From positions 17,558 through 81,557 of the forward strand of contig JAVBUF010000044.1 of NCBI GenBank assembly GCA_031555615.1: a stretch of 64,000 nt of DNA. Reading direction: 5' to 3'. How positions within the stretch are numbered: position 1 is the stretch's first letter; every line of letters begins with the position of its first letter. The notes beneath the pieces were generated by a model, which saw nothing but the letters and a program-made list of their open reading frames with translations, made no database searches and was not told where the DNA came from. Positions 42,771 to 51,326 of the stretch are shown one piece after another. A program made the translations under genes and the position numbers. This DNA is from UBA935 sp031555615. GTDB lineage: Bacteria > Bacillota > Clostridia > Lachnospirales > Lachnospiraceae.

Positions 42771-45688
42771 AGCAGATGCTGGAAATAGAAGAAATATTAG
42801 AACGGATCAAGATACTGGCCGAAAGTTATACGCCAGAGTGGCGGTTTAATCAGGAAAATCCGGATATTGGAACGGCATTGGCCAGTGTTTACGGAGAAAT
42901 GCTTTATCAGACTGGACGCAGGCTCCCCCAGATGATGCCTAAGAGCCAGATTGGTTTGTATAACCTTTTTGCGGCTGATTTAAAGCCGGCGGCGGCAGGG
43001 GAAGGGTATGTGACATTGTCACTGGTGAATGAGCAGGTTCCGGGGGCGGTGGCAGAGCGGGGAACGGTATTGTATGGAGAAAATGACGGGCAGCGGGTTT
43101 CGGTGGAAACCTGTCAATCCCTTTTTGTAACGCCGGCGGCTGTGGAAACGGTGGTTCAGGCAAATGAAGACTTTATTGGGGAAGCGGTTCCGATAGCGGA
43201 TGGAAAGATCAAAGCCGTTTCGGGAATGGCTTTTTTTGATTGCAGCGGAGTGAATCGGCAGGAATATATTTTGTATTTGAATGGGTCAGGGGTTTTTGAT
43301 ACTCGTGAGGGAGAGATCAGCATTTGCTTTCATCAGCAGGAGACCGAATTGCTGGCACAGGAGGAGTTTACCGAGATCCGGTATGCTTCGGAAACAGGGT
43401 GGCAGGCGTTTGGACAGCAATGGAGCGAAAACGGGCATCTGTTTTTGCGGCGGGTGAAGGGGCAGCCGGCGCCGGAATTAATGGAGGCAGAAGGCAGAAG
43501 AGGGATGTGGATTCGATTTCGGGTATTGAAAAGGGAGCTTTTCGCTGCTTTTATCTGTAAAAAGATAACAATAAAGTCAAGTGCTTTTTATTTGCCGCCA
43601 ACAGCTATGTTCGGAGCCGGGATTGCCTGTGACCAGGTGGGGTATCTTCCTTTTGGCCTGGAAATGGGGCGGTTCAGGGAAGCAGCCTGGGCCTCGTCAG
43701 AAGCCTTAAGTAAACCTGGTGCGACGGTTACTTTGCGGTTTGAACTGACCTTCAGAAAAACCCCACTGCCCGGCAATATGGTCCGGGAAATTGAATGGAA
43801 ACGGGTGATGAAAGCCAAAGATCTGGTTCAGGAGCCGCTTTATGATATTACGGTGGAGGAGGTTATCTGGGAATATTATAACGGCAAAGGCTGGCACCGG
43901 CTTTTTTCGGATGGCACCGGATCACGGATTTTTACACCCGAAGCTGCAGAGGAAAACAATGCAGCGGTTAAGTCTGGGAGAGGGTATGCGGGAGGATATC
44001 GGGAACTTACTTTCCGGTGCCCGGATGATCTGACGATTACCACGGTAGACAGTGTGGAATCTTATTATATTCGAGCCAGAGTTTTAACGATGAAAAACGA
44101 ATATAAGCTGAATGGTTATTATATAACACCGGTACTTTCCGAAACGACCTTTTCCTATGCGTACATGTCTGATGAAATCTTACCGGAACAGATTATGATC
44201 CGTCATAATCTGGCAACCCGAAGTTTCACCGGCATGGAATTGGCCAGGGAGGGCGTTCTCCCCTTTGCGGGAACCCAGGTGCCCTGTCCGTCAGCATACC
44301 TGAAGCTGTCACAGGCACCTTTGCGGGGCCCGGTTAAGATATTGCTGCAGCTGGAAGAAATGCGGATGGAAAAAACCCTGCCCCTACTATGGGAATACTA
44401 CAGCACCGGAGGCTGGCAGAAGCTGGAAGTTACCGATGAAACCGGTAACCTGCGGAAAACCGGGCTGGTTACCTTCATGGGCAGCGAGGACTTCTGCAAA
44501 ACCCTTTTTTTTGCTGAAGAAGGCTATTGGATCAGGATCAGTGACCGTTACGGCTATTACAAGGATCGGAAGGATTATCCGGTGGTCACCGGTATTTTTA
44601 TCAATACCGTCAGTGCCAGGGCTGTACAAAACCGGGAAACAGAGTATTTCCGAATGGATCGCTATGAACCGGGCCGTCAATTTTCCCTGCTGCGGCCAGG
44701 GGTGTTGGCGGCACAACTGTGGATAGACGAAGGGGAAGGGGAGTCCCGCTGGGTACTTTGGGAGAAACGGGAAAGCTTCAGCGCATCAGCGCCCGGTGAC
44801 CGTCATTATGTAATTGATGCCAATGAAGGGCAGCTGCGGTTCGGTAACGGACGTTATGGAAAAATACCAAATGTCTCAAAAGAGGACAATATCAAAGTTA
44901 CTTACTGCACCGGCGGCGGAGAATATACCAATATTCCGGCTGGTACCATTAACCGTTTAGAAAAGAGCATCGGCTTCATCAGCCGTGTTACCAATCCTTT
45001 GGAATTTGCCGGCGGCAGCGACCGGGAAAGCATCCCTCTGGCCCTGACCCGCAACGGAGCTCTGTTCAAGCACCGGAACCGGGCCCTGACCCCGGAGGAC
45101 TTTGAAGAACTGGCTCTGGATAACTTCCCAGAGATTTTCCGGGCAGCCTGTTTTGCCGGTTACAACAGCCGGGGAAAAAAGGAGGGGGGACATATTACTC
45201 TGGTAATAGCCCAAAATAACCTGCAAAACGGTCATCTTTATTTTGAAGAGCTGAAAACCCGGCTGGACACTTTTTTCCACTCCCGGATCAGTTGTTTTCT
45301 GGGAGGCGGGGATTACTTTCAAATCCTGCCGGCCCGGCTGGTGGAAGTGCATGTTAAGGTAACCACAGGGGTGAAGAACGTGGAGGATATTTTTGATACC
45401 GTGAAAGGAATCGAAGAAATCTGCCGGAATTTTTTACATCCCCTTTATGGGAATACGCATAAAAAAGGTTGGAAGATCGGTGAGTTTCCGCAGCCTGAGC
45501 AGATTAAGTTCCGGATTGGGCAGGAATACGATAACGTCAGGAAAATTTCTATAAATTATTTGTTCTGTTACGGTAATAGAAAAGAAGAAACCAGTTTGGA
45601 AAAAGTTTTAAGCCACCCCTATATCCTGCCCATCAGCGGGACCCATCAGGTTGTGGCGGAAGGGGGAACATATGCTGCCGGATATTGA
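42767..45688 (+). CDS. CIS baseplate J-like protein 1 (large wedge subunit)
   Basis: A 973-residue protein with the baseplate J/gp6 pattern. RFNQENPDIGTALASVYGEMLYQTGRRLPQMMPK is at the N-terminus. The core strand region DANEGQLRFGNGRYGKIPNVSKEDNIKVTYCTGGGEYTNIPAGTI is near residues 680-730. The closing TPEDFEELALDNFPEIFRAACF is typical. It matches Afp11-type proteins in size and place. The start codon overlaps the gp25 stop (ATGA). Confidence 0.9.
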   Translation: MKQMLEIEEILERIKILAESYTPEWRFNQENPDIGTALASVYGEMLYQTGRRLPQMMPKSQIGLYNLFAADLKPAAAGEGYVTLSLVNEQVPGAVAERGTVLYGENDGQRVSVETCQSLFVTPAAVETVVQANEDFIGEAVPIADGKIKAVSGMAFFDCSGVNRQEYILYLNGSGVFDTREGEISICFHQQETELLAQEEFTEIRYASETGWQAFGQQWSENGHLFLRRVKGQPAPELMEAEGRRGMWIRFRVLKRELFAAFICKKITIKSSAFYLPPTAMFGAGIACDQVGYLPFGLEMGRFREAAWASSEALSKPGATVTLRFELTFRKTPLPGNMVREIEWKRVMKAKDLVQEPLYDITVEEVIWEYYNGKGWHRLFSDGTGSRIFTPEAAEENNAAVKSGRGYAGGYRELTFRCPDDLTITTVDSVESYYIRARVLTMKNEYKLNGYYITPVLSETTFSYAYMSDEILPEQIMIRHNLATRSFTGMELAREGVLPFAGTQVPCPSAYLKLSQAPLRGPVKILLQLEEMRMEKTLPLLWEYYSTGGWQKLEVTDETGNLRKTGLVTFMGSEDFCKTLFFAEEGYWIRISDRYGYYKDRKDYPVVTGIFINTVSARAVQNRETEYFRMDRYEPGRQFSLLRPGVLAAQLWIDEGEGESRWVLWEKRESFSASAPGDRHYVIDANEGQLRFGNGRYGKIPNVSKEDNIKVTYCTGGGEYTNIPAGTINRLEKSIGFISRVTNPLEFAGGSDRESIPLALTRNGALFKHRNRALTPEDFEELALDNFPEIFRAACFAGYNSRGKKEGGHITLVIAQNNLQNGHLYFEELKTRLDTFFHSRISCFLGGGDYFQILPARLVEVHVKVTTGVKNVEDIFDTVKGIEEICRNFLHPLYGNTHKKGWKIGEFPQPEQIKFRIGQEYDNVRKISINYLFCYGNRKEETSLEKVLSHPYILPISGTHQVVAEGGTYAAGY

Positions 45689-47309
45689 TTTGGATCAGGA
45701 ACGTTTTGATGACATTGTGGATGAGGCCAAGAACCGGATTATCAGCATTTATCCCCAATGGACGGATTTTAATTACCATGACCCGGGGATTACGCTGATT
45801 GAGCTGTTTGCGTGGCTGAAGGAAATACAGCAGTTTACCATGAACCGGATGGTGGAGCAGAACCGGCAGGGCTACTTCCGGCTGTTGGGAATGGAACGGC
45901 GGCACCGCGAGGCCGCGGAAGCAGAAATTGAGGCTACGGCAAAGGAAGAAGCACGATGGGAAAAAGGCATGGCGTTCTATGCCGGGGAAATTGCTTTTGA
46001 AACCACCGAACCAGTCAGGATCAGGAAAGGAACAACCATGATTACCCTGCGGCAAACGGAAACAGTGGCGGAGATCACTGATTATTCAGGAGAACAGATT
46101 GAAAAAAGAACAGAGGGCGGGCATACCTTCCTGCGGATTAAAGGAGAAACCTTACTGGCCATAACCGGGAAGGTCAGGCTGTTCTTGAAATACAACGATC
46201 ATTATTATGAAAGCGACTTTCAGACGAAGTGCGGAGAAAACGGTTTATATCTGGAAATCCGCAATTTTACCATGATGCCCCACAGTATTCGGCTGCTTTG
46301 CTTTTCCGAAGCGGAAGAGGCAAGACTTTATCTGGGAGAGGGGAACGGCTTTCCGGGTCAGGTCATTGATGTGGGAGACCGTAATCTGGAATACGAATCT
46401 TTTCGGATTATGATTCATAATTGCCATGTTTTTTATGAATGGCAAAGGGTGGCCGATTTCTATCATTCGGGGTACGGAGACCGGCACTATATGTTCGATG
46501 AAACCAGCGGTGTTCTGCTTTTCGGAGATGGTGAACACGGCCTGCCGCCGGTGGGGGGAATCTATATTGTTCAGGCAGTCCGCACCCTGGGCAGCGGCGG
46601 TAATGTGAAGGCCGGGATGATCAGACGGATAAAGGAGTGTGGCAGCAAATGGGTAGATAAGGAACAGGTTCAGGTAACTAACCCGAAGGATGCCCGGGGC
46701 GGAAGGGATACCGAGCATGAGGAAGATACCTGGAACCGTTACGGGCAGCAGTTTCGCAGCAACCTCCGTCTGATTACTGCGGCCGATTATGAAAAGGCGG
46801 TGCGGGAGATCGGTGGATTATGGATAGAAAGCTGCAAAGTCCTCCCGCCTTCCGGGACACCCAATCAGGTGGAAATCGTCATTAAGCCGGCCAGCCGGAG
46901 CGGCCGGGGCAAGCTGAAAAAGGAAGAGGAAAGGCAGATTCTCCGGGAATTGGAAAAAAGGCGCATGGTGGGTACCCGAATCAAATTGTATACTCCCAAA
47001 TATGCCGAGCTGAGCCTTTATGCCAGGATTGCCGCCAAGCCCCAGTATGCTGAGGCCAGAAAACAGCTTACTGCACAGGTAAAAGAATATTTTCGCCAGC
47101 TGGGCAGCCAGTTCGGTGCTCACATATCCCACAGTGAGGTGTATGGAATGTTGGATGCCCAGGAAGGGGTGTTCCGGGTGGACTATCTCACCATGAATAT
47201 CCGGGGGCCGGGAACCGGGAAGGATGAAAACGGTAATCTCTTCCTTCCGCCTAATGGGCTGATTCTGCTGAAAGATCTGCAGATTTCTTTTTATGAAGGG
47301 GGCTATTAA
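45672..47309 (+). CDS. CIS baseplate J-like protein 2
   Basis: A 545-residue protein from the ATG at 45672, behind GGAAGGGGG; it overlaps the preceding gene by 17 bases. The start DQERFDDIVDEAKNRIISIYPQWTDFNYHDPGITLIELFAWL is the canonical opening of this group. GVLLFGDGEHGLPPVGGIYIVQAVRTLGSGGNVKAG and TAADYEKAVREIGGLWIESCKVLP mark the J-like core. It pairs with the larger J-like protein to form the wedge heterodimer. It is the last gene of this operon. Confidence 0.9.
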   Translation: MLPDIDLDQERFDDIVDEAKNRIISIYPQWTDFNYHDPGITLIELFAWLKEIQQFTMNRMVEQNRQGYFRLLGMERRHREAAEAEIEATAKEEARWEKGMAFYAGEIAFETTEPVRIRKGTTMITLRQTETVAEITDYSGEQIEKRTEGGHTFLRIKGETLLAITGKVRLFLKYNDHYYESDFQTKCGENGLYLEIRNFTMMPHSIRLLCFSEAEEARLYLGEGNGFPGQVIDVGDRNLEYESFRIMIHNCHVFYEWQRVADFYHSGYGDRHYMFDETSGVLLFGDGEHGLPPVGGIYIVQAVRTLGSGGNVKAGMIRRIKECGSKWVDKEQVQVTNPKDARGGRDTEHEEDTWNRYGQQFRSNLRLITAADYEKAVREIGGLWIESCKVLPPSGTPNQVEIVIKPASRSGRGKLKKEEERQILRELEKRRMVGTRIKLYTPKYAELSLYARIAAKPQYAEARKQLTAQVKEYFRQLGSQFGAHISHSEVYGMLDAQEGVFRVDYLTMNIRGPGTGKDENGNLFLPPNGLILLKDLQISFYEGGY

Positions 47310-47335
47310 CAGAAGAGCAGATGATAATAATAAAA

Positions 47336-47404
47336 AAAACAGATGTACCTTATGCCGGATTTGATGGTTATCTGGCAGGGCTGTACGGCAAAGCGGAAAA
47401 GTAG
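47336..47404 (+). pseudogene. C-terminal scrap of a secreted CIS-locus paralogue
   Basis: The frame reads TDVPYAGFDGYLAGLYGKAEK and stops, matching only the last ~21 residues of the paralogues at 49242 and 53158. Everything before it is missing. It lies where a paralogue would be expected, after the baseplate operon. Confidence 0.85.
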
Positions 47405-47429
47405 ATTATAAATAGAAAGTTGAGAGTGA

Positions 47430-47470
47430 TCCTTCTTATGAGCTTTTAAACTCATAAGAAGGATTCTTAC
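47430..47470. terminator. Bidirectional terminator
   Basis: TCCTTCTTATGAG pairs with CTCATAAGAAGGA. It serves the baseplate operon from the left and the TetR gene from the right. Confidence 0.8.
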
Positions 47471-48045
47471 TGTTCCTGCTCCTGAAAAAACTGAATATAT
47501 TCCTCCGCCTGCTCCATTCCCTGCCTCAACAATTCTTCTCCGGTCAGCTTCCCTGCATAAAATGCTTCAATCAAAGCAGAAACCAGGCCATCCAGCGCAG
47601 ACAGCAAAATCCTTTCGTGAAGCGCGGAATTTGGCTGATGCCGTAAGGAAAGAACCGAACGTACCTCATGCCCCTGTTCCTGAAACACGTCAGGAAATTG
47701 GCGAAGCTGTATTAAAAAAAAGCGGTATACATCCGGATACTCTGCACAAAGAACCAGCTTTTGGGAAATACTTTTTCGCAATTGGCTATACAAATCCCCT
47801 TCCGCCGAAATCTGAACGGACAATTCCTTGGCAACCACCGTTCTAAGATGCAATGCCAGTTTTATAAAAAGCGTCTCCTTATCTTGATAATGATAAAATA
47901 ACAAGCCGTTGGCGATTCCGGCTTCGTTTGCAATCATCCGGGTAGTTGCGCCGTCATACCCTTTTTCGGCAAAAATCTTTAAGGCCGCCTTCATAATATT
48001 TATTTTCTTAGCATCTGCAATTTCGTTCCACAAATCAAGCGTCAT
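47467..48045 (-). CDS. TetR family transcriptional regulator
   Basis: A 192-residue repressor from the ATG at 48045, which overlaps the end of the upstream nitroreductase gene. The N-terminal helix-turn-helix is INIMKAALKIFAEKGYDGATTRMIANEAGIANGLLFYHYQDKETLF. The C-terminal ligand domain is generic. It probably binds the two palindromes in front of the nitroreductase gene and so controls its own operon. Confidence 0.92.
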   Translation of the reverse strand: MTLDLWNEIADAKKINIMKAALKIFAEKGYDGATTRMIANEAGIANGLLFYHYQDKETLFIKLALHLRTVVAKELSVQISAEGDLYSQLRKSISQKLVLCAEYPDVYRFFLIQLRQFPDVFQEQGHEVRSVLSLRHQPNSALHERILLSALDGLVSALIEAFYAGKLTGEELLRQGMEQAEEYIQFFQEQEQ

Positions 48046-48907
48046 TCGTTTTGTCCCCCAAATCAAAGGTCCAGATAACCCGGTCATCATCCACCGTGGG
48101 TACAACGGTAGATGCGATTCCCTGAATCGTTAAACCTACCCAGAAATGAGCCGCACAGCAGCCCACGCATACATCGGGGTGTTCCCACTTTATATGTTTG
48201 TATCCCTTGGGTTTGGCAATGACAACCTTTTTAAAATCCTCCGAAACAGCAAACTGCCAATGCTGGGTGTTGGCCCCGGAGGGTGCCTTGCGAGCCAGGT
48301 CAAGTGCATAACGCAGATATTCCGGCAGCATTACCTCGGTAATACCATTCAGCAGACGTTCATCCAGAGGCTTTCTTTTAAAACTGTTTAAGCTGGATGC
48401 AAACCTGTCTAAGGCACGCAATCCATCCGACTTCCAATATCCAAGCGGTGACACACATACCACATAGCGTTCACTTCCCTCACTGCTCCCGAATCCATAT
48501 TTTGATTTAGGATTAGGCACACGGTTGATATCCGGCAGCAAATACTCAATCTCCGGCAGAACATAGTGTCCGTACCAACAGGTACTAAGCCCAAGGGCGT
48601 TGGCATACAGTAAAACCAATTCTCCCCAGAACCCCACCTTAGCAAGAGAAAGCAAATCTGTTTCGGACAGAAAAGCAACCGCATCCTCCGGCGGCTTCAG
48701 CAAACTGTTCCCAATTGCGATACCTTCCCGGCTTTTAAAAAAACGTGTTTCAATACTATGAGAAAACGGAACTTCTAACGAGACTGTAAATTCTTTTAAC
48801 TGTTCCATCACATCACCGTCCACGGCACGGCGTTCAAAGCTTCGCACCGAACGGCGGGTATTAATGCTATTTTCCCAAAACATACGATCTGTTTCCTTTA
48901 GCCACAT
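48035..48907 (-). CDS. Nitroreductase family protein
   Basis: A 290-residue FMN-type oxidoreductase from the ATG at 48907, behind GGAGGA. It has NTRRSVRSFERR near residue 15 and KAPSGANTQHWQFAV near residue 225, both FMN-site motifs. The duplicated arrangement (two half-domains) resembles the longer nitroreductases of Clostridia. It heads the operon with tetR. It is antisense to the CIS genes and unrelated to injection, so this is probably an inserted cassette. Confidence 0.85.
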   Translation of the reverse strand: MWLKETDRMFWENSINTRRSVRSFERRAVDGDVMEQLKEFTVSLEVPFSHSIETRFFKSREGIAIGNSLLKPPEDAVAFLSETDLLSLAKVGFWGELVLLYANALGLSTCWYGHYVLPEIEYLLPDINRVPNPKSKYGFGSSEGSERYVVCVSPLGYWKSDGLRALDRFASSLNSFKRKPLDERLLNGITEVMLPEYLRYALDLARKAPSGANTQHWQFAVSEDFKKVVIAKPKGYKHIKWEHPDVCVGCCAAHFWVGLTIQGIASTVVPTVDDDRVIWTFDLGDKTNDA

Positions 48908-48930
48908 AGTAATTCCTCCAATAATCATTA

Positions 48931-48979
48931 TTGAGCGATTGCTCAATTTCATAATAACAGATTTTGAGCGATTGGTCAA
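48931..48979 (-). promoter_or_regulatory. Promoter with two TetR-type operators
   Basis: TTGAGCGATTGCTCAA at 48931-48946 and TTGAGCGATTGGTCAA at 48964-48979 are 33 bases apart, three helical turns. On the minus strand the promoter is TTGACC, 17 bases, TATTAT. The right-hand operator covers the -35 box; the left one lies just downstream of the -10 box. Confidence 0.8.
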
Positions 48980-49241
48980 TAATAGATTGAAAAATCATTC
49001 AGATACGTATAAACGAATTACGGCCAGAAATTGAAAAATAAGATAAGAACCGATTCATAAGGCGGATTATATTTACACCCAGATTTTACCGGATTTTAGT
49101 AAATTTTTTGTGTCGATATGTTGGCTTTTCGTGCCGGTAGAGAGATAATATAAAAATTGTGTGTTATTCTTTTTATATCTTAATAGTGTGATACCACAAA
49201 AAGACAGATACAAAATGAGAGGATCGTAGGAGGGAACATAA
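48980..49241. promoter_or_regulatory. Leader and promoter region of secreted paralogue 3
   Basis: The gap between the divergent genes is AT-rich. TAATAT at 49146 is a possible -10 box. GTAAATTTTTTGTGT near 49100 is repeated in front of paralogue 4 (53056 and 53106), pointing to a shared upstream element. No CIS-type GTATAG repeat is seen here. The ribosome site is TAGGAGGG. Confidence 0.45.
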
Positions 49242-50087
49242 GTGAAAATAGTGAATAAAAAAAGAACAGTGGCGGTTATTTTAGGTATGATATTAGGTTT
49301 TACTGCTTGGGCAGGAAATAGTATCAGTGCAAAAGCAGCGGACAATTATGTACCTGATATGTTGGTGCGTTATGCGGACGGAAAGCTTGTTGTTCTATAT
49401 CCGGGTGATACATTAACGACAGGCGACAAACAATTTAATTACAAATATTCTAAGGATGATAATGGAGTAAATATAGGAATCATAGGGGGCATCGATTATA
49501 ATTGGAATATTACACAAAATAAAAATGTCACTCATGGTCCTATCTTAGTTTTGCCCACTGGGGAAGACTATGAAGAATTTAATTGCTGGAGGTTGGGGTA
49601 TCGCTCATCTATGGAACAATACTTACTGATCCCTTATTATTATGAAGCGCCAGAAACAGCAGTACCCGAAACAGGCATGAAATGTATCCACTCCTGGCAA
49701 TGGACAGCAGAAAGCGGTGCAACCGAAACAACCGATGGTGTGATGGCCTATACATGTACCAGATGCGGAGAGATTACTGACCGCCGGATGGGCGGAACCG
49801 GTGAGACATCGGCATATGCTGTATTCAATCAAAACGTAATCGGTAAAGTGAACCAGGCCCAAAGCGGTGCAACGGTATCTGTGGATACCCGGATATGGAC
49901 CAGTTTTTCCCAGAAGGTCATGGAAGCTATTGCCGCCCGAAGGGACATTACCGTAGAACTGACTTACCGGATCAAGGGCCAGTCCCTGCAGATTGTCATT
50001 CCGGCTGGGGCAGAGGTTCCGGCGGATGTGGCATATGCAGGCTTTGATGGTTATCTGGCCGGTTTGTATGGCAAAACGGAAAAGTAG
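49242..50087 (+). CDS. Secreted CIS-locus paralogue 3
   Basis: A 281-residue exported protein with a GTG start. The signal peptide spans residues 1-32 (core AVILGMILGFTAW, cleavage AKA-A). The middle domain (YVPDMLVRYADGKLVVLYPGDTLTT) is closely shared with paralogue 4 but not with 1 and 2. The conserved C-terminal domain has CIHSW, DGVMAYTCTRCG, SAYAVFNQN, WTSFSQKVMEAIAARRDI and GFDGYLAGLYGK. It is monocistronic and followed by two big hairpins. Confidence 0.8.
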   Translation: MKIVNKKRTVAVILGMILGFTAWAGNSISAKAADNYVPDMLVRYADGKLVVLYPGDTLTTGDKQFNYKYSKDDNGVNIGIIGGIDYNWNITQNKNVTHGPILVLPTGEDYEEFNCWRLGYRSSMEQYLLIPYYYEAPETAVPETGMKCIHSWQWTAESGATETTDGVMAYTCTRCGEITDRRMGGTGETSAYAVFNQNVIGKVNQAQSGATVSVDTRIWTSFSQKVMEAIAARRDITVELTYRIKGQSLQIVIPAGAEVPADVAYAGFDGYLAGLYGKTEK

Positions 50088-50116
50088 ATATACTTTGAAG
50101 TACAATTTTCTATATC

Positions 50117-50166
50117 GTAACAGGGAATCCGCCAGGTTGGAAATAACCTGGCGGATTTCCTGTTAC
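50117..50166. terminator. Large hairpin 1 after paralogue 3
   Basis: GTAACAGGGAATCCGCCAGG pairs with CCTGGCGGATTTCCTGTTAC, closing a stem of about 22 base pairs. Confidence 0.65.
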
Positions 50167-50179
50167 AGTTGTAATAAGC

Positions 50180-50232
50180 ATCAAAAATAACCGTCCTGTT
50201 CCCTCACAAAGAATAGACGGTTATTTTTGATT
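50180..50232. terminator. Large hairpin 2 after paralogue 3
   Basis: ATCAAAAATAACCGTC pairs with GACGGTTATTTTTGAT. The A-rich and T-rich stem flanks make it usable as a terminator in either direction. The stem is 16 base pairs. Confidence 0.7.
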
Positions 50233-50271
50233 TACTTGTAAACCGCATAAATTTTCTTCTGCAGAGAATTT

Positions 50272-50305
50272 GTATAGAAGTTTGTATAGAGCCGCGGCAT
50301 AAAAT
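50272..50305 (+). promoter_or_regulatory. CIS promoter 4 for the tail protein I operon
   Basis: GTATAG at 50272 and 50284, ten bases, then TAAAAT at 50300-50305. The first gene starts at 50343. Confidence 0.85.
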
Positions 50306-50342
50306 AAGCAGGTGCGGATAGCGATGGAAAGGCAGGAGTGGG

Positions 50343-51326
50343 ATGAAAGAAGAGAAGAGGTTTTTTATCTGGAAAGAAACAGCCCAAGGGGAGCAGGACG
50401 GCTTTTTTTCACCGATTTATGACAGCCGGGAAAAGGGCACCCGCTGGCATCGGATAATGGCCCGGCAGGAAAAAGGAAAAAAGGCGGTAACCGTCTCCTG
50501 CTATATCGGTGACCAGCTGAAGGAAACGGCAGAACAGCTGATTGACCAGACAGAATTATCCCTGACAGAAAAGAAAAAACAACTCCGGCCATTTTTACAG
50601 AAAGAAGGTACCTTGCCGGGGGACTGGCTGCTTCATCAACTGGAAGGACGCTATCTGCTGCTTCTGGCGGAAGTCACCGGAGAGGCAGCGGAAAAATCCT
50701 GGCAGGTCAGGATTGAATTTCCCAAAAGCAGCTGGGTGCAGTACCTGCCCGGCGTTTACGAAGAAAAAGGGCCGGACTCTTTTCTGGAACGATTCCTCTG
50801 CATCTTTCAATCCTTATATGAGGATGTGGATGCCGCCATCCGGGAATACCCCTTCCACCTTTGCCCTGAGGTCTGTGACAGCGCTGATCTGCCGGTGCTG
50901 GCTGGCTGGCTGGATGTCAAAAATGCTTACTTCTGGAAAGAAGAACAGCTCCGCATCCTCCTGAGCCATCTTATGGAGTTCTACGAAAATCGCGGCACCC
51001 CCGCAAGTATCCGCTGGCTGGTGAACCTATATACCGGTGAACAGCCGTTACTGGTAGAGTACTATGACGTGGAGGCGGAAAGAGAGGAAAAAAACGGCAC
51101 ATCCCGTCAGCGTGCCCGTCTGATCCGTCAGCTGTACGGAGAAAACCCGTTTCGCTATACCCTGCTGGTAGGGAAAGAGTATAAAGCCCTGCCCGCAATT
51201 ATTGCCTGGGCTACCCCGGCTCATATGGAAGGACGGATTGTAGTCCTGCGCCCGGACATTCGTCTGAACGGCTATTCCTACCTGGGAATCAACAGCCGGC
51301 TGCAGAGAGGAGAGGAATTATTTTGA
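50343..51326 (+). CDS. CIS tail protein I-like baseplate protein
   Basis: A 327-residue protein. The N-terminal ~125 residues are specific to CIS. From SSWVQYLPGVYEEKGPDSFLERFLCIFQSLYEDVDAAI onward it matches the tail protein I family, with LPVLAGWLDV and RILLSHLMEFYENRGTPASIRWLVNLYTGEQPLLVEYYD. It connects the wedge to the distal parts of the baseplate. Confidence 0.88.
   Translation: MKEEKRFFIWKETAQGEQDGFFSPIYDSREKGTRWHRIMARQEKGKKAVTVSCYIGDQLKETAEQLIDQTELSLTEKKKQLRPFLQKEGTLPGDWLLHQLEGRYLLLLAEVTGEAAEKSWQVRIEFPKSSWVQYLPGVYEEKGPDSFLERFLCIFQSLYEDVDAAIREYPFHLCPEVCDSADLPVLAGWLDVKNAYFWKEEQLRILLSHLMEFYENRGTPASIRWLVNLYTGEQPLLVEYYDVEAEREEKNGTSRQRARLIRQLYGENPFRYTLLVGKEYKALPAIIAWATPAHMEGRIVVLRPDIRLNGYSYLGINSRLQRGEELF

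Noticed and set aside
45651..45671. Earlier start for baseplate J-like protein 2
   Set aside because: The ATG at 45672 has a GGAAGGGGG site and gives the family-typical N-terminus.
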